33,207 nt of DNA from Paludibacteraceae bacterium (GCA_017628395.1 JAGBZD010000016.1:1-33207); one strand, 5' to 3'; shown: positions 7,826 through 17,331, counted from the first letter of the stretch. Translations and numbers: made by a program. Notes: a model not told the origin generated them from the letters alone.

Positions 7826-7879
7826 TGATTATTGATAAATGAACGGGGTGTGAGCAATCGTTCGTGTGCGCGGAGGCGA

Positions 7880-10800
7880 TTAGTGCGTTACATACTTACC
7901 ACCGCGGCCAATGCGCTTGGTATTGACATTGTAGAACATATACACAAATGGTTCGCCCGAACGAGCTACATAGTCCGCACCAATCGCATCGTTAGGCACA
8001 GAACCCTCCTTGATGACTTGCTCGCCGTTCTCGTTGTGCTCAACCTCTACGGAATTGACATCCAAAACAGGAACATCCATAATGGTGATTAATTGACCAC
8101 TCAGCGTATAAATAGCACACTTCACACCCAGAGAGATAGTCACCGCGCGGAAAGTGTTATACGCACCCTGCACAGGGAAGAATAGGCAGTCGCCTACAAC
8201 CGCATCAGCGGTAGGTGACCAGTCGGCAAAAATGAAATGTACCGAATAAGTCAAAATCGTACCGTCCTGAGCAATACCATCAATCTCAATGAACTTGGAG
8301 CCGTCTTCAAGCGTTTGCTCCATACCTCGTTCCCACTCAGCATACAAGGTGTCGATAGGCGTAGCTGTAACGAAAGGTAGGATGCCACCTTGTGGGAGCT
8401 TAATCGTATATTCATATATATCGGGATCGAAGCCCTCAATAGCCACCGAGTCGAGGTAAATCATTGACAGGCGCGCCTCGTTGGAGAGCTCGATGAGCTG
8501 CTCAATACTATACGCACGGATATTACCATTGGCTGCGGTGACAATAATCACCAGTGTAGTGCCTTGCTCTTGCACGGCTACTGTGGCAGAGGCGTCTTCT
8601 GGTATAGCCACGACTTCAGCTGCTGTGATGAGAGCTGTGGAGTCGGTACCTACAGGATAGGTGACGGTATATGCCAAGCTATCGCGGTGGAAAGTAGCCA
8701 ACTGCTCGCCGCGGAGAGCGATAGAAAGCAGGTAGTTATTGTCGGAGAGTTCGTGGGTGAAGACAATGGTATATTCGCTCACGGTAGCCTTGTCGCCTGC
8801 GGTCACGGTGAGGCGGAAGGTCTGTCCCTCCCACGCTGCCTCCACCACTTGCTCAGCGTCAGCCACCAGCCATGTCACCTCTGGGAGAGGTGCTCCGTAA
8901 GGCAAGGTGATGGCATACTCGTAGTCGGTAGGGGTGAAGCCCTCCAATGGGTCGCCCGAGATGAAGATGTTGAGCAGGTTGCTGTTGGTAGAAGGCAGTT
9001 GGACGAAAGTCACGATATAGGTGAGCGTGGTCAGTCCGTCTTCGGCAGTCACTACGATGGTGTGGTGCATAGCATCAAGGGCATTGATAGCGACTTGGGC
9101 TTTCGCGTCAGTAGCCGTAGCGGTGATGACAGGGAGTGGCGCACCAAATGGGATATCCAGTGTATAGTCGAAAGCCAATGCATCGAAATTCGCCAGCAGT
9201 TCGCCATCGGCGAAGATACCCGACAGGGTAGCATCGGTGTTCTTGGCGATGGTGAAGTAGATGGTGTATGTCTTGTGAGCATTGTTCTCCGCAGTGACGG
9301 TGATGGAGACAATCTTGCGTGCTTCGTCCACAACGATTTGATGGGTCGCAGCAGGGTCGGTGGTGGTGGCTGTCACCTCTGGCAATTGGGTAGTGCCATG
9401 TGGTAACTTGATGTCGTATGCGTATGTATCTGCGCTGAAGCCTTCGAGTGGGAGTCCGTCGAGATAGATAGCGTCGAGGGTGCAGATGTCGGAAGCCAAC
9501 TTCTCCACGACTACATAATAGGTGTTGTCCTGCTTGCCGTCTTCAGAAATCACCTCGTAGGTGATAGTGGTGTAACGACCCTCTTGTGCGGTGGAAGCCG
9601 TAGCCGTAGCACCGTCGGCTGTGATAGCCTTGAAGGTAGGCATGCTGGAACCCGCAGGCAGTTGGATACCGTAGGTGAAGATTGTAGGCAAAAAGCCGTT
9701 GATGCCGACATTATTAGCAAGGATATTGTTGAGCAGCGCGGTAGAGCGGAGCGTATGGATAGTGATAGCCACAATGTAGTCTTGTTTGGTATAGCCGTCG
9801 GGGGCAGTGACCTGAATGAAGTACACATAGTGGTTGTCGTCCTGACGGAGCAAGGCGGTCTGAACCAGTGCGTTAGGTTCGGCGGCAGTAGCCGTCAGCT
9901 CTGGCAACTCAGGCGCGGTGAACTGGTAGATGAAGGTGGATTCGTAGAAATCCGCGAGCGGTGCACCGTTGATGAGGATAGCAGACAACAGGGCGTTGTT
10001 GGACGCTTGGCGACTGACGCAATAGTGGTTGCTGCCCACAGCGCCAAAGACATCGAGATGGTAAGCCGTGTCGGTGAGCACAATGACAACGGTATCCAGT
10101 GGCGAGGTGGTCTCGTATATCAGCATGTCGTTTTCCTCCATCACGCCCTCGAGCGTAGCAGAAGAAGGTGCGTACTGGAATGGCTCTGCCGCGGTGGTCT
10201 CGCAATATGGGTCAGCGTCAATAGATAGGGTAGGAACCTCTGCATAGTAAGTAGCCGCAGTGCCATCCTCTGCTTGTACGGTAATCACATAGCGTGTTGC
10301 TTCGCGCTCAACGGTAATCGTTTGGTAGTGTGAAGCTTTTACCACGGTCAAGTTCTCGCCTTCAAGCGTGTAGGTGCATGAGGTGTTGTTTGAAGCAGGA
10401 CGCGTAACGGTGAGCGTATAGACGGTAGATGAACCGTCTTCGGCGTAGTTGGTGATAGTAGCGGTGCGGGTAGCGGTAGCGCCATCGATAGTCCAACCGT
10501 CAGCCCAAGAAACAACCTGCTGTTGGTCAGGTACTTCGCCTGTGAAGGCGAGTGTAGGCAGTTCTACTTCGGAATCCTCCAACGCGACGGTGAACTCGTT
10601 GCCATTGCGGGTGGCAGGGACACCGTTGACGGTGATAGCGGTGAGTGCGCTGCTATAGACGAAGGCAATACGGTCAATGTAAATGACATCGCCATAGTTG
10701 ATGTAGTTGGTGAATGTACCAGCCACATCCACACCTGCCAAATAACCGTTGGAGGCATCAATGTTGATATTCAATTGTTTGATGACTTTTCCTGCATTAG

Positions 10801-13800
10801 CCAATGGTTGGCGATGCGTGATGAAGCCAGTGGTGACATTCGAAACGATATAGTCAACGGTCTCTACACTATTTTGCTCGTCTGTGAAGACAAAAGAGAA
10901 CTTGGATTTGAGTCCTTCGTCATCCACCAGTTGACTGGTAATGTCCACAGCATCAGGGGTGTTGCGGAAAGGAATGCCGCCCGAGAAAGAAGCAGAGGAA
11001 CCTCCATTTTCTTTGTATTTGAAACCATCTGTGCTACCTAAAGTCAAAACCAATGGTGCTGAGCCTTTAAGAGCAGACCAATAGCCCCAACTGATGCCCA
11101 AATTACCATCTTTTGTTTTGAATATTTCTTTGCCAGGATCAGTTACAGTCCATGTAAATGCTGTGTATTTGTCATACTTATCCGCATAACCATACCAACC
11201 CACAGGCATTTGGGTGTGCTTGGTGTTCTTCATACCTGTGCGATACTCGGTGAAATCGCCGTTAGGGATGATGTCGTTTTGGTAGTAATAGTAGAAAGTG
11301 TATATGCGGGCGTTGACTTGGTCGGTGACCTCTACTTGGGTGAACTTATTGTTGTCTTGCAACACAATAGTATCTACATCCGCTGCGTGCAGGTACTCCA
11401 ACTTAGGTTTTTTGGTGACAGGGAGGATATAGGTGAATGTATTAGGGTCGAAGTTAGGCAACTCTACGCCATCCACCTTGATGCCCGTGAGCGAGTAGTC
11501 AGGGTAGGTCATTAGTTGTGGCGTGATGGTATAGACCTTGTCTGCCTTAGCAGGGTCGTCCGCCTTGACGGTGATGGTGGTAGGCGAAGACACTCCGCCA
11601 TTGAGGATAACTACCTGCTGCTCAGGGTACTGCTTAACGATAGAGAAAAGCAGTTCGGTTGTGCCGTATGGCAAAGTGACAGTATGCTCGGCGCCTGCAC
11701 TGAGGTCAAGTGCGCCGATGTTCTCCACCACAATCGACAGCAGGGTGTTGTCGTATGGAGCATATGCCACTTGGAAAGTGAAGGTGTATTTAGCCACTGT
11801 GCCGTCCTCTGCGGTCACATAGAGGGTGGCAGGTGCAGATAGACCTGCGGTGCATAACTCGACTGTTTGCTCGGCTTCTGCCTTGGTGAAGGTGATAGCA
11901 GGCAGTTCTTTTGTTTGGTAAGGCAAACTGATTGCATATTCGCGTACGGTAGGGTCGTAGTCGAAGGTAATACCGTCGATGTCAATGAGTTCGAGTTGGG
12001 TGTTGCTGCTTTTAGCAACAGGGAAAGCGATGGCGTAGTCGGCTGTGGTGATACCGTCTTCTGCTACGACATGAATAGTGGTCGTCTGATTGAGACCTGG
12101 GCTGCTCATCGTGATGGTTTGTCCCAGCGAATTGGCTACAGGCACCACCGATGGCACTTGTGCAGTACGCCATGGGAGCTCGTAGGTGTAGGTCTGAGGA
12201 GCAGGATTCGCCTGATAGAGTTCGCCATTGACATAGATAGCTGCCAACGACACATCATTTGACAATGGGAAAGAATCTGCGGCGAACTCAGGGATAGCAG
12301 GTTCGGAAGATGAAGTGAAGATGATGGTATATTCAATAGGCGTACCAACCTCGGGTTGAACCATAATACGCGCTGTGCCGAAACTGTTTGGTTGTGTGAT
12401 GTTTACATTCTGGTCGGGACTTTGTCCCACGGTGATGTCTGGAATCTGCTCTTGCTCCAGCGGCACGATATAGCTGAGTCGCTCAGGGTTGAAGTCAGCC
12501 AGACTATCGCCGTCGAGGTAGATCATCTTCAGCAGCGCATTGGCTGATTTCTCCACTTCGAAGGTCAGTGTATAGACACGCGATGAACCATCGCCAGCTT
12601 TCACCACGATACGCACGGTGCGTGTGGTGGCGTTGGTGTTGGTCGTTACGGTCTGATACTCATCACTTTGTGTGTAGGTTACAACGGGTAAGGTGGTGGT
12701 GCCAGCAGGCAAAGTGATGGTATAGTTGAGTGTGTCGTGGTGGAAACCTTCGAGCGGTTTGTCGTCCAGCGCAATCGCTTGCAGCGCATTGTTGGTGGAC
12801 TTCTCCGTGGAGAAGTTCAAGCGATAGGTGACGGAATTGCCAGCGGCAGCTGTAACCACAATGCGGGTGGTACCGTCCACGCCGCCTTCAGTGATTGTTA
12901 CTGTCTGGTAAGGGTCGCCCTGTGTCCAAGTGATAACAGGCAGGGTGGTGGTGCCAATAGGCAAGGTGATAGCGTAGTTGGTCTGCTCTGGCGAGAAGCC
13001 GTCGATAGGCTGACCGTTGAGACTGATACCAGCCAAGTAAGCGTAGGAGGATGCCTCAATCTTATAGGTCAGTTTGTAGGTACGGGTATTTTGCGCCGCA
13101 GGAGCAGAGACTGTGATTTGTGCGCCCTCGTCCAGCGTGTTCTTGGTGAGGGTGATGGTCTGTGCACCGTCCGCATAGGCGGATTGCCAAGTGATGGTAG
13201 GCGTTGTAGTGGTGCCCAGAGGGAGGGAGATAGTGTAGTTGTTCTTGGTAGGTGAGAAAGCAGGCACAAGTTTTCCGTCGATATAGATAGCCTGGAGTGT
13301 GTTGTCGGACAGCTCAGCTACGGAGAAATGGAGTGTGTAGGTGTTGGTGGTAGTACCATCAGCAGCGGCTACATGGATAGTGGCAGTGCCTGTGGTGCTG
13401 GTAGGTTGTGTAATCGTAACAGTAGCACCCGCATCTTGTGCGGTGGCTGTGACAACAGGCACTTCGGTGGTGCCGTATGGCAACTGCACATTGTAGGTAT
13501 TGAGGTAGGCATTGAAGCCATTGATATTACTACCATTAACCTGAATATCCGCGAGGCGAGCGTTGTTGGACGCTGCGGAAACGAATTTAATCTTGTAGGT
13601 GGTGGTGCTGCTGCTATCTGCAGCATGGACCTGAATAATCATAGGATCGCCATCGATAGCGCCTTGTTGCAGGATTTGGAACTCTTCGTTGGTGAGTTTG
13701 CGACCCGAGAAAGTGGCCTTGTCGCCGCGGGCATTGGTGATTGTACCCACACCACGCACACCAAACACAGCAGGAATCTCAGTGGCTTTGCCCACTGAAT

Positions 13801-14686
13801 ATACTTGCTCCTCCGCGCTGTTCGGGTCGAAAGCCTTCCACTCTCGATCGCGGATATAGAGTTTGTCGATCTTGGATGAATAGATGAGCTCCACATCGTC
13901 TACATAGAGGGCGCTGTTTTCATATAGGCCGTCCTTTGCGCGGAAGTTAGGGTAGTTGGAGGCAGAGAAGATGATATTCATCATCTCTGGCACATCATCG
14001 TTGAAATAGTAGATAGGCACGCGGATGTTGGTCCAGTCGCCATACTGCTTCATTTCGCGCCACATGCCTTCGGCAATCTGGTTGGCTTGTTGGACAGTAC
14101 CACATTCGTTGGCGTCCAATGCGATGCGAATATCGCTCTCTTCGTTGGTTTGGCTCACAGAGGAACAACCTCCGTTTTTGGCTTTGTAACTATCGCCTTT
14201 AGCAGTACCAGTCCATGCGTAGTAAAGTAGATAGAAATCCTCTTTGTCCACATTAGGACCTACACGCTTAATCCATACGGACATCGTATCAGGACGATGT
14301 GTCCATTTGATACCGCCTGAGGTACCAGCGGTAGCGGTACCGGTATCAAGGCCTTTAATCCAACTCCATGGACGCCCCAAAGAGAAATAGCCAGGGGACA
14401 ACTCGGTGATACCCAATGCACCAACCTCGGTGTCCTTGACCATTATACTGTAGGAACCAGTGTGACCCGCTTCGCGGTTGGTAAGATTGAAATTGATTCC
14501 CGCTTGGCTGATATTGCTACCATACCAGTCTTTGGGTTGGATTTCTCCATCGAATTTTTCACCGCTCCAGTCTTCAAAACTAGGGTTGGGTAGTTGTTGC
14601 GCAACAATTTGTTGCGCAACAATTTGTGAACTATTAGCAATGAGCAGAAGCAACATTACGAATAGTGTAGAGTAGAATTTTTTCAT
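7880..14686 (-). CDS. Giant secreted protein with about 18 cadherin-like beta-sandwich repeats
   Basis: The protein has 2268 residues. A signal peptide occupies about 1-30 and ends in a duplicated IVAQQ. Residues about 31-270 (LPNPSFEDW, YVDDVELIYS) resemble the Bacteroidetes PCMD/carbohydrate-binding module, and a second related module (NGDFTEYRTG, PVGWYGY, YIDRIAFVYS) sits near the middle. Between and after them are 17-19 repeats of about 83 residues with the pattern L..I..NG..I.GF.P....Y.I.LP.GTT.LP, then EDG....Y.L.F, which is the Cadherin-like beta-sandwich family (PF12733). The last 100 residues (AIYTLSGQLI, FVYMFYNV, GKYVTH) look like a divergent T9SS-type sorting tail. A long stalk with binding modules at the tip and midway suggests a surface adhesin or polysaccharide binder. 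No catalytic motif was seen. Confidence 0.9.
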   Translation of the reverse strand: MKKFYSTLFVMLLLLIANSSQIVAQQIVAQQLPNPSFEDWSGEKFDGEIQPKDWYGSNISQAGINFNLTNREAGHTGSYSIMVKDTEVGALGITELSPGYFSLGRPWSWIKGLDTGTATAGTSGGIKWTHRPDTMSVWIKRVGPNVDKEDFYLLYYAWTGTAKGDSYKAKNGGCSSVSQTNEESDIRIALDANECGTVQQANQIAEGMWREMKQYGDWTNIRVPIYYFNDDVPEMMNIIFSASNYPNFRAKDGLYENSALYVDDVELIYSSKIDKLYIRDREWKAFDPNSAEEQVYSVGKATEIPAVFGVRGVGTITNARGDKATFSGRKLTNEEFQILQQGAIDGDPMIIQVHAADSSSTTTYKIKFVSAASNNARLADIQVNGSNINGFNAYLNTYNVQLPYGTTEVPVVTATAQDAGATVTITQPTSTTGTATIHVAAADGTTTNTYTLHFSVAELSDNTLQAIYIDGKLVPAFSPTKNNYTISLPLGTTTTPTITWQSAYADGAQTITLTKNTLDEGAQITVSAPAAQNTRTYKLTYKIEASSYAYLAGISLNGQPIDGFSPEQTNYAITLPIGTTTLPVITWTQGDPYQTVTITEGGVDGTTRIVVTAAAGNSVTYRLNFSTEKSTNNALQAIALDDKPLEGFHHDTLNYTITLPAGTTTLPVVTYTQSDEYQTVTTNTNATTRTVRIVVKAGDGSSRVYTLTFEVEKSANALLKMIYLDGDSLADFNPERLSYIVPLEQEQIPDITVGQSPDQNVNITQPNSFGTARIMVQPEVGTPIEYTIIFTSSSEPAIPEFAADSFPLSNDVSLAAIYVNGELYQANPAPQTYTYELPWRTAQVPSVVPVANSLGQTITMSSPGLNQTTTIHVVAEDGITTADYAIAFPVAKSSNTQLELIDIDGITFDYDPTVREYAISLPYQTKELPAITFTKAEAEQTVELCTAGLSAPATLYVTAEDGTVAKYTFTFQVAYAPYDNTLLSIVVENIGALDLSAGAEHTVTLPYGTTELLFSIVKQYPEQQVVILNGGVSSPTTITVKADDPAKADKVYTITPQLMTYPDYSLTGIKVDGVELPNFDPNTFTYILPVTKKPKLEYLHAADVDTIVLQDNNKFTQVEVTDQVNARIYTFYYYYQNDIIPNGDFTEYRTGMKNTKHTQMPVGWYGYADKYDKYTAFTWTVTDPGKEIFKTKDGNLGISWGYWSALKGSAPLVLTLGSTDGFKYKENGGSSASFSGGIPFRNTPDAVDITSQLVDDEGLKSKFSFVFTDEQNSVETVDYIVSNVTTGFITHRQPLANAGKVIKQLNINIDASNGYLAGVDVAGTFTNYINYGDVIYIDRIAFVYSSALTAITVNGVPATRNGNEFTVALEDSEVELPTLAFTGEVPDQQQVVSWADGWTIDGATATRTATITNYAEDGSSTVYTLTVTRPASNNTSCTYTLEGENLTVVKASHYQTITVEREATRYVITVQAEDGTAATYYAEVPTLSIDADPYCETTAAEPFQYAPSSATLEGVMEENDMLIYETTSPLDTVVIVLTDTAYHLDVFGAVGSNHYCVSRQASNNALLSAILINGAPLADFYESTFIYQFTAPELPELTATAAEPNALVQTALLRQDDNHYVYFIQVTAPDGYTKQDYIVAITIHTLRSTALLNNILANNVGINGFLPTIFTYGIQLPAGSSMPTFKAITADGATATASTAQEGRYTTITYEVISEDGKQDNTYYVVVEKLASDICTLDAIYLDGLPLEGFSADTYAYDIKLPHGTTQLPEVTATTTDPAATHQIVVDEARKIVSITVTAENNAHKTYTIYFTIAKNTDATLSGIFADGELLANFDALAFDYTLDIPFGAPLPVITATATDAKAQVAINALDAMHHTIVVTAEDGLTTLTYIVTFVQLPSTNSNLLNIFISGDPLEGFTPTDYEYAITLPYGAPLPEVTWLVADAEQVVEAAWEGQTFRLTVTAGDKATVSEYTIVFTHELSDNNYLLSIALRGEQLATFHRDSLAYTVTYPVGTDSTALITAAEVVAIPEDASATVAVQEQGTTLVIIVTAANGNIRAYSIEQLIELSNEARLSMIYLDSVAIEGFDPDIYEYTIKLPQGGILPFVTATPIDTLYAEWERGMEQTLEDGSKFIEIDGIAQDGTILTYSVHFIFADWSPTADAVVGDCLFFPVQGAYNTFRAVTISLGVKCAIYTLSGQLITIMDVPVLDVNSVEVEHNENGEQVIKEGSVPNDAIGADYVARSGEPFVYMFYNVNTKRIGRGGKYVTH
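14599..14628 (-). repeat. Exact 15-bp tandem duplication inside the signal peptide region
   Basis: TTGCGCAACAATTTG occurs twice in tandem (14599-14613 and 14614-14628). It encodes the repeated IVAQQ at the predicted signal peptidase site of the 2268-aa protein, so the frame is kept. Confidence 0.95.
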
Positions 14687-14777
14687 AAATTATGTTGTTT
14701 ATTAATATTTTCGTACAAAAATTCATTTTTTAAGATTTGTATGATAAAAACAGCGCATACAAATCCAAAATACGCTG

Positions 14778-14809
14778 CAAAATTAATATAAGTATTTGGA
14801 ATATGCAAA
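14778..14809 (-). promoter_or_regulatory. Promoter of the 2268-aa protein gene
   Basis: On the minus strand TTTG (14809-14806) and TAATTTTG (14785-14778) are 20 nt apart. The surrounding bases, including TTTGCATATTC, are nearly the same as at 7206-7237. Confidence 0.87.
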
Positions 14810-14813
14810 TTTA

Positions 14814-14833
14814 TCGCGTGTGCATACACGCGA
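14814..14833. promoter_or_regulatory. 20-bp palindrome upstream of -33 (candidate operator B)
   Basis: TCGCGTGT and ACACGCGA are perfect 8-bp arms around GCAT. The centre is at the same distance from the -33 box as the palindrome at 7243-7260. Both are followed, at equal distance, by the block GATACTTTTTTCTAAAGA. Confidence 0.65.
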
Positions 14834-14896
14834 TTATTAAGGAAAGATACTTTTTTCTAAAGAAAAGGAATGTTTTTTTGGAGTATAGGGTATAGG

Positions 14897-16000
14897 TTAC
14901 AGGGTGTAGAATTGACCGTTGGACACTTGAAAGACCGACGCGAGATGCGATTGGGTGTCCAGCATGGTAGTTAGATGCTGGCGATCGGTATCGGTAATGA
15001 ATATTTGTCCAAAACGGTCGCTGCTGACCAATCGAATGATGCGTTCTACACGCTCGGAGTCCAGTTTGTCGAAAATGTCGTCCAGCAAAAGAATAGGTTT
15101 GCCAAGAAAGATAGCTTGTCCCAGTTTCATTGCCAAGAGGAAAGACTTTTGTTGTCCTTGGCTGCCTACACGCTTGATTGGATAATCGCCTAACTGCATT
15201 TCTAATTCATCTTTATGTATGCCTTGCGTGGTCCAGCCCACTATGAGGTCGCGTTGGCGTGTTTGGGCAAAGGATTCTATGAGATTGCGATTTTGCAGCT
15301 GCGAAGTGTAATGCAGTGAAACTTGCTCGCTGTCATCAGCAATGGCAGAATACATCTCTTGAAAGGCAGGTGTAAAGCGTTGGATAAACGCTGTACGCTG
15401 TTGGTGGATGTATATTGCCAACTCTGCCATTTGCAGTTCAAGCACTTCGAATAGTTCGGATGGGGCTTGCAGAGGATGGTCTTCGTATTGCTTGAGCAGT
15501 GCGTTGCGCTGTTTGAGTAGCGCATTGTAACGGGTGAGGTATTCCAAATACTGTTTGTCGTATTGCGAAATCACTCCGTCCATAAACCGTCTTCGTTCGT
15601 CGCTTCCCTCGCTGATCAATTCGCTGTCCTGCGGACTAACCATCACAAGAGGAATGAGCCCAATGTGGTCAATAAGGCGTTGATAATCCTTCTTGCCTCG
15701 ACGAAATTGCTTTTTTACGCCACGCTTTATTCCGCAAGAAATAACTTCGAACTCGTTGGAATGTGTGCTATCAAAGAGATAGCGACCTTGAATCATGGCT
15801 ATGTCTTCGTTGTGCGTAATGTTCTGACTATCAATGGCGTTGTACGCCGATTTAGTGAAACTCAGGTAGTAGATAGCATCCAATATGTTGGTTTTGCCTT
15901 GTCCGTTTAATCCCACAAAGCAATTGAGTTTGTCCGAGAAACGCAGCGTAGTTTCTCGAATATTTTTGTAATTGAGTATGCTAATCTCTTTGAGTGTCAT
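14897..16000 (-). CDS. recF: DNA replication and repair protein RecF
   Basis: This SMC-like ATPase of 367 residues has the usual RecF length. The Walker A motif GLNGQGKTN is at about 30-38, the ABC signature SQGQQK at about 280-285, and Walker B PILLLDDIFDKLD at about 302-314. RecF binds gapped DNA and, with RecO and RecR, loads RecA at stalled forks. The frame can be opened at 16024, but that start would overlap the end of the upstream gene by 20 bp. The ATG at 16000 gives the family's normal N-terminus (MTLKEISILNYKNI) and leaves a 4-nt gap, so I chose it. It is probably co-transcribed with the response regulator upstream. No terminator stands out behind it. Confidence 0.96.
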   Translation of the reverse strand: MTLKEISILNYKNIRETTLRFSDKLNCFVGLNGQGKTNILDAIYYLSFTKSAYNAIDSQNITHNEDIAMIQGRYLFDSTHSNEFEVISCGIKRGVKKQFRRGKKDYQRLIDHIGLIPLVMVSPQDSELISEGSDERRRFMDGVISQYDKQYLEYLTRYNALLKQRNALLKQYEDHPLQAPSELFEVLELQMAELAIYIHQQRTAFIQRFTPAFQEMYSAIADDSEQVSLHYTSQLQNRNLIESFAQTRQRDLIVGWTTQGIHKDELEMQLGDYPIKRVGSQGQQKSFLLAMKLGQAIFLGKPILLLDDIFDKLDSERVERIIRLVSSDRFGQIFITDTDRQHLTTMLDTQSHLASVFQVSNGQFYTL

Positions 16001-16004
16001 TCTG

Positions 16005-17171
16005 TTAAATGTATAGATTGACATCCTCCGCAGTAATCACATCGCCCGAAAGAATGATTAAACGCTCTACCACATTGCGCAGTTCGCGAATGTTGCCAGG
16101 CCAATGGTGTTGCTGCAATGCTTGTACTGCATCGTCGTTAATACGCTTGTCTTTCCACCCCTGCTCAGCACAAATGAGTCGAATGAAGTGATTGACTAAC
16201 AAAGGAATATCTTCTTTGCGGTCCTTTAAGTCAGGCACATGAATAGGAATGACATTCAAGCGGTGATAGAGGTCCTCTCGGAAATTACCTTTCTCGATTT
16301 CTTGTTTTAGATTTTTGTTTGTGGCAGCCAATACGCGCACATTGACTTTAATGCTTTTGTCGCTTCCCACTCGCGTGATTTCGTTCTCCTGCAACGCGCG
16401 CAGCACTTTGGTTTGAGCCGATAGACTCATATCGCCAATCTCATCAAGGAAAAGTGTACCCCCATCGGCTTGCTCGAACTTACCAGCACGGTCCTTTACA
16501 GCGCCTGTGAAACTACCTTTCATATGACCAAATAGTTCACTCTCAATCAGTTCGCTTGGAATGGCGGCACAGTTGACCTCTACCATTGCAGCATGTGCGC
16601 GCTGGCTATTCTCATGAATAAGGTGCGCTACGACCTCTTTGCCAGTGCCGTTGGATCCTGTGATGAGTACGCGCGCTTCAGTAGGTGCTACCTTATCAAT
16701 GATTGCTCGTACGCGCGAGATAGCAGCACTCTCGCCAATCATTTGGTTGCGTTTGCCTACTTTTTTTCGTAGAACTTTGGTCTCTTGTACAAGAGACTTG
16801 TGATCCATGGCATGTTTGGTTGTGACAAGTAGACGGTTGAGATCCAATGGTTTCTGAATAAAATCAAATGCTCCCCCTTTCAGCGATTCTACCGCCGTGT
16901 CCACCGAACCATGCCCTGTGATAACAACTACAGGTGCTTCTTCGGAATGATTCTGAGCAATACCCTCTCGGTAGGCAGACAAGAACTCCATACCATCCAT
17001 TTCAGGCATTTTAATATCTGTGAAAATAAGGTCGAAAGGATAACTCAAGGCTTTATCCAAACCCAAACGACCGTTTTCTGCTACTTCAACGGAATGACCT
17101 TCAAACTCTAAAATCTCTTTTAGTGTGTTGCGGATAGCACGCTCATCATCTATCACAAGAATTTTAGCCAT
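16005..17171 (-). CDS. NtrC-type sigma-54 response regulator lacking a DNA-binding domain
   Basis: The protein has 388 residues. A receiver domain spans about 1-120 with the acidic pair D8/D9, phospho-acceptor D52 (FTDIKMPEMDG), T85 and K107. A linker leads to an AAA+ domain with Walker A GSNGTGKE (172-179), the sigma-54 contact loop as GSFTGA (219-224; the usual motif is GAFTGA) and Walker B LFLDEI (240-245). The chain ends shortly after WPGNIRELRNVVERLIIL. The C-terminal Fis-type helix-turn-helix that most family members carry is absent, and the next gene starts 4 nt later, so this looks like the natural end. Similar short forms are common in Bacteroidetes. No sensor kinase is adjacent. Its promoter is at 17214-17245. 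Confidence 0.93.
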   Translation of the reverse strand: MAKILVIDDERAIRNTLKEILEFEGHSVEVAENGRLGLDKALSYPFDLIFTDIKMPEMDGMEFLSAYREGIAQNHSEEAPVVVITGHGSVDTAVESLKGGAFDFIQKPLDLNRLLVTTKHAMDHKSLVQETKVLRKKVGKRNQMIGESAAISRVRAIIDKVAPTEARVLITGSNGTGKEVVAHLIHENSQRAHAAMVEVNCAAIPSELIESELFGHMKGSFTGAVKDRAGKFEQADGGTLFLDEIGDMSLSAQTKVLRALQENEITRVGSDKSIKVNVRVLAATNKNLKQEIEKGNFREDLYHRLNVIPIHVPDLKDRKEDIPLLVNHFIRLICAEQGWKDKRINDDAVQALQQHHWPGNIRELRNVVERLIILSGDVITAEDVNLYI

Positions 17172-17213
17172 AATCTATTGTGTGGTTTAATCAATAAATA
17201 CTCAATTTTGGCG

Positions 17214-17245
17214 CAAAGGTACTGCTTTTTTAGAAAAAAAACAAA
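17214..17245 (-). promoter_or_regulatory. Promoter of the response regulator/recF unit
   Basis: On the minus strand TTTG (17245-17242) and TACCTTTG (17221-17214) are 20 nt apart. The predicted leader is about 40 nt. Confidence 0.85.
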
Positions 17246-17250
17246 TTATT

Positions 17251-17282
17251 TTTGCATATATCGTATAAAAGCAGTAACTTTG
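17251..17282 (+). promoter_or_regulatory. Promoter of the 788-aa secreted protein gene
   Basis: TTTG (17251-17254) and TAACTTTG (17275-17282) are 20 nt apart. The -33 box lies only 5 bp from the -33 box of the divergent promoter at 17242-17245. Confidence 0.87.
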
Positions 17283-17331
17283 CGGTGTCAATTGGAAAAT
17301 AATTACAATTCATTAATAAATTTTTAAACTT

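Noticed and set aside
7528-7857. 109-codon minus-strand frame
   Set aside because: It is made up largely of the 11-bp tandem repeats and the terminator of the 2268-aa gene.
8564-9406. 280-codon frame on the plus strand opposite the 2268-aa gene
   Set aside because: It is one of several long antisense frames (also 9584-10228 and 5337-5870) that arise because the coding strand repeats similar codons; none has a leader, promoter or recognisable domain.
16001-16024. Upstream ATG of recF at 16024
   Set aside because: It would overlap the response regulator gene and add eight residues not typical of RecF.
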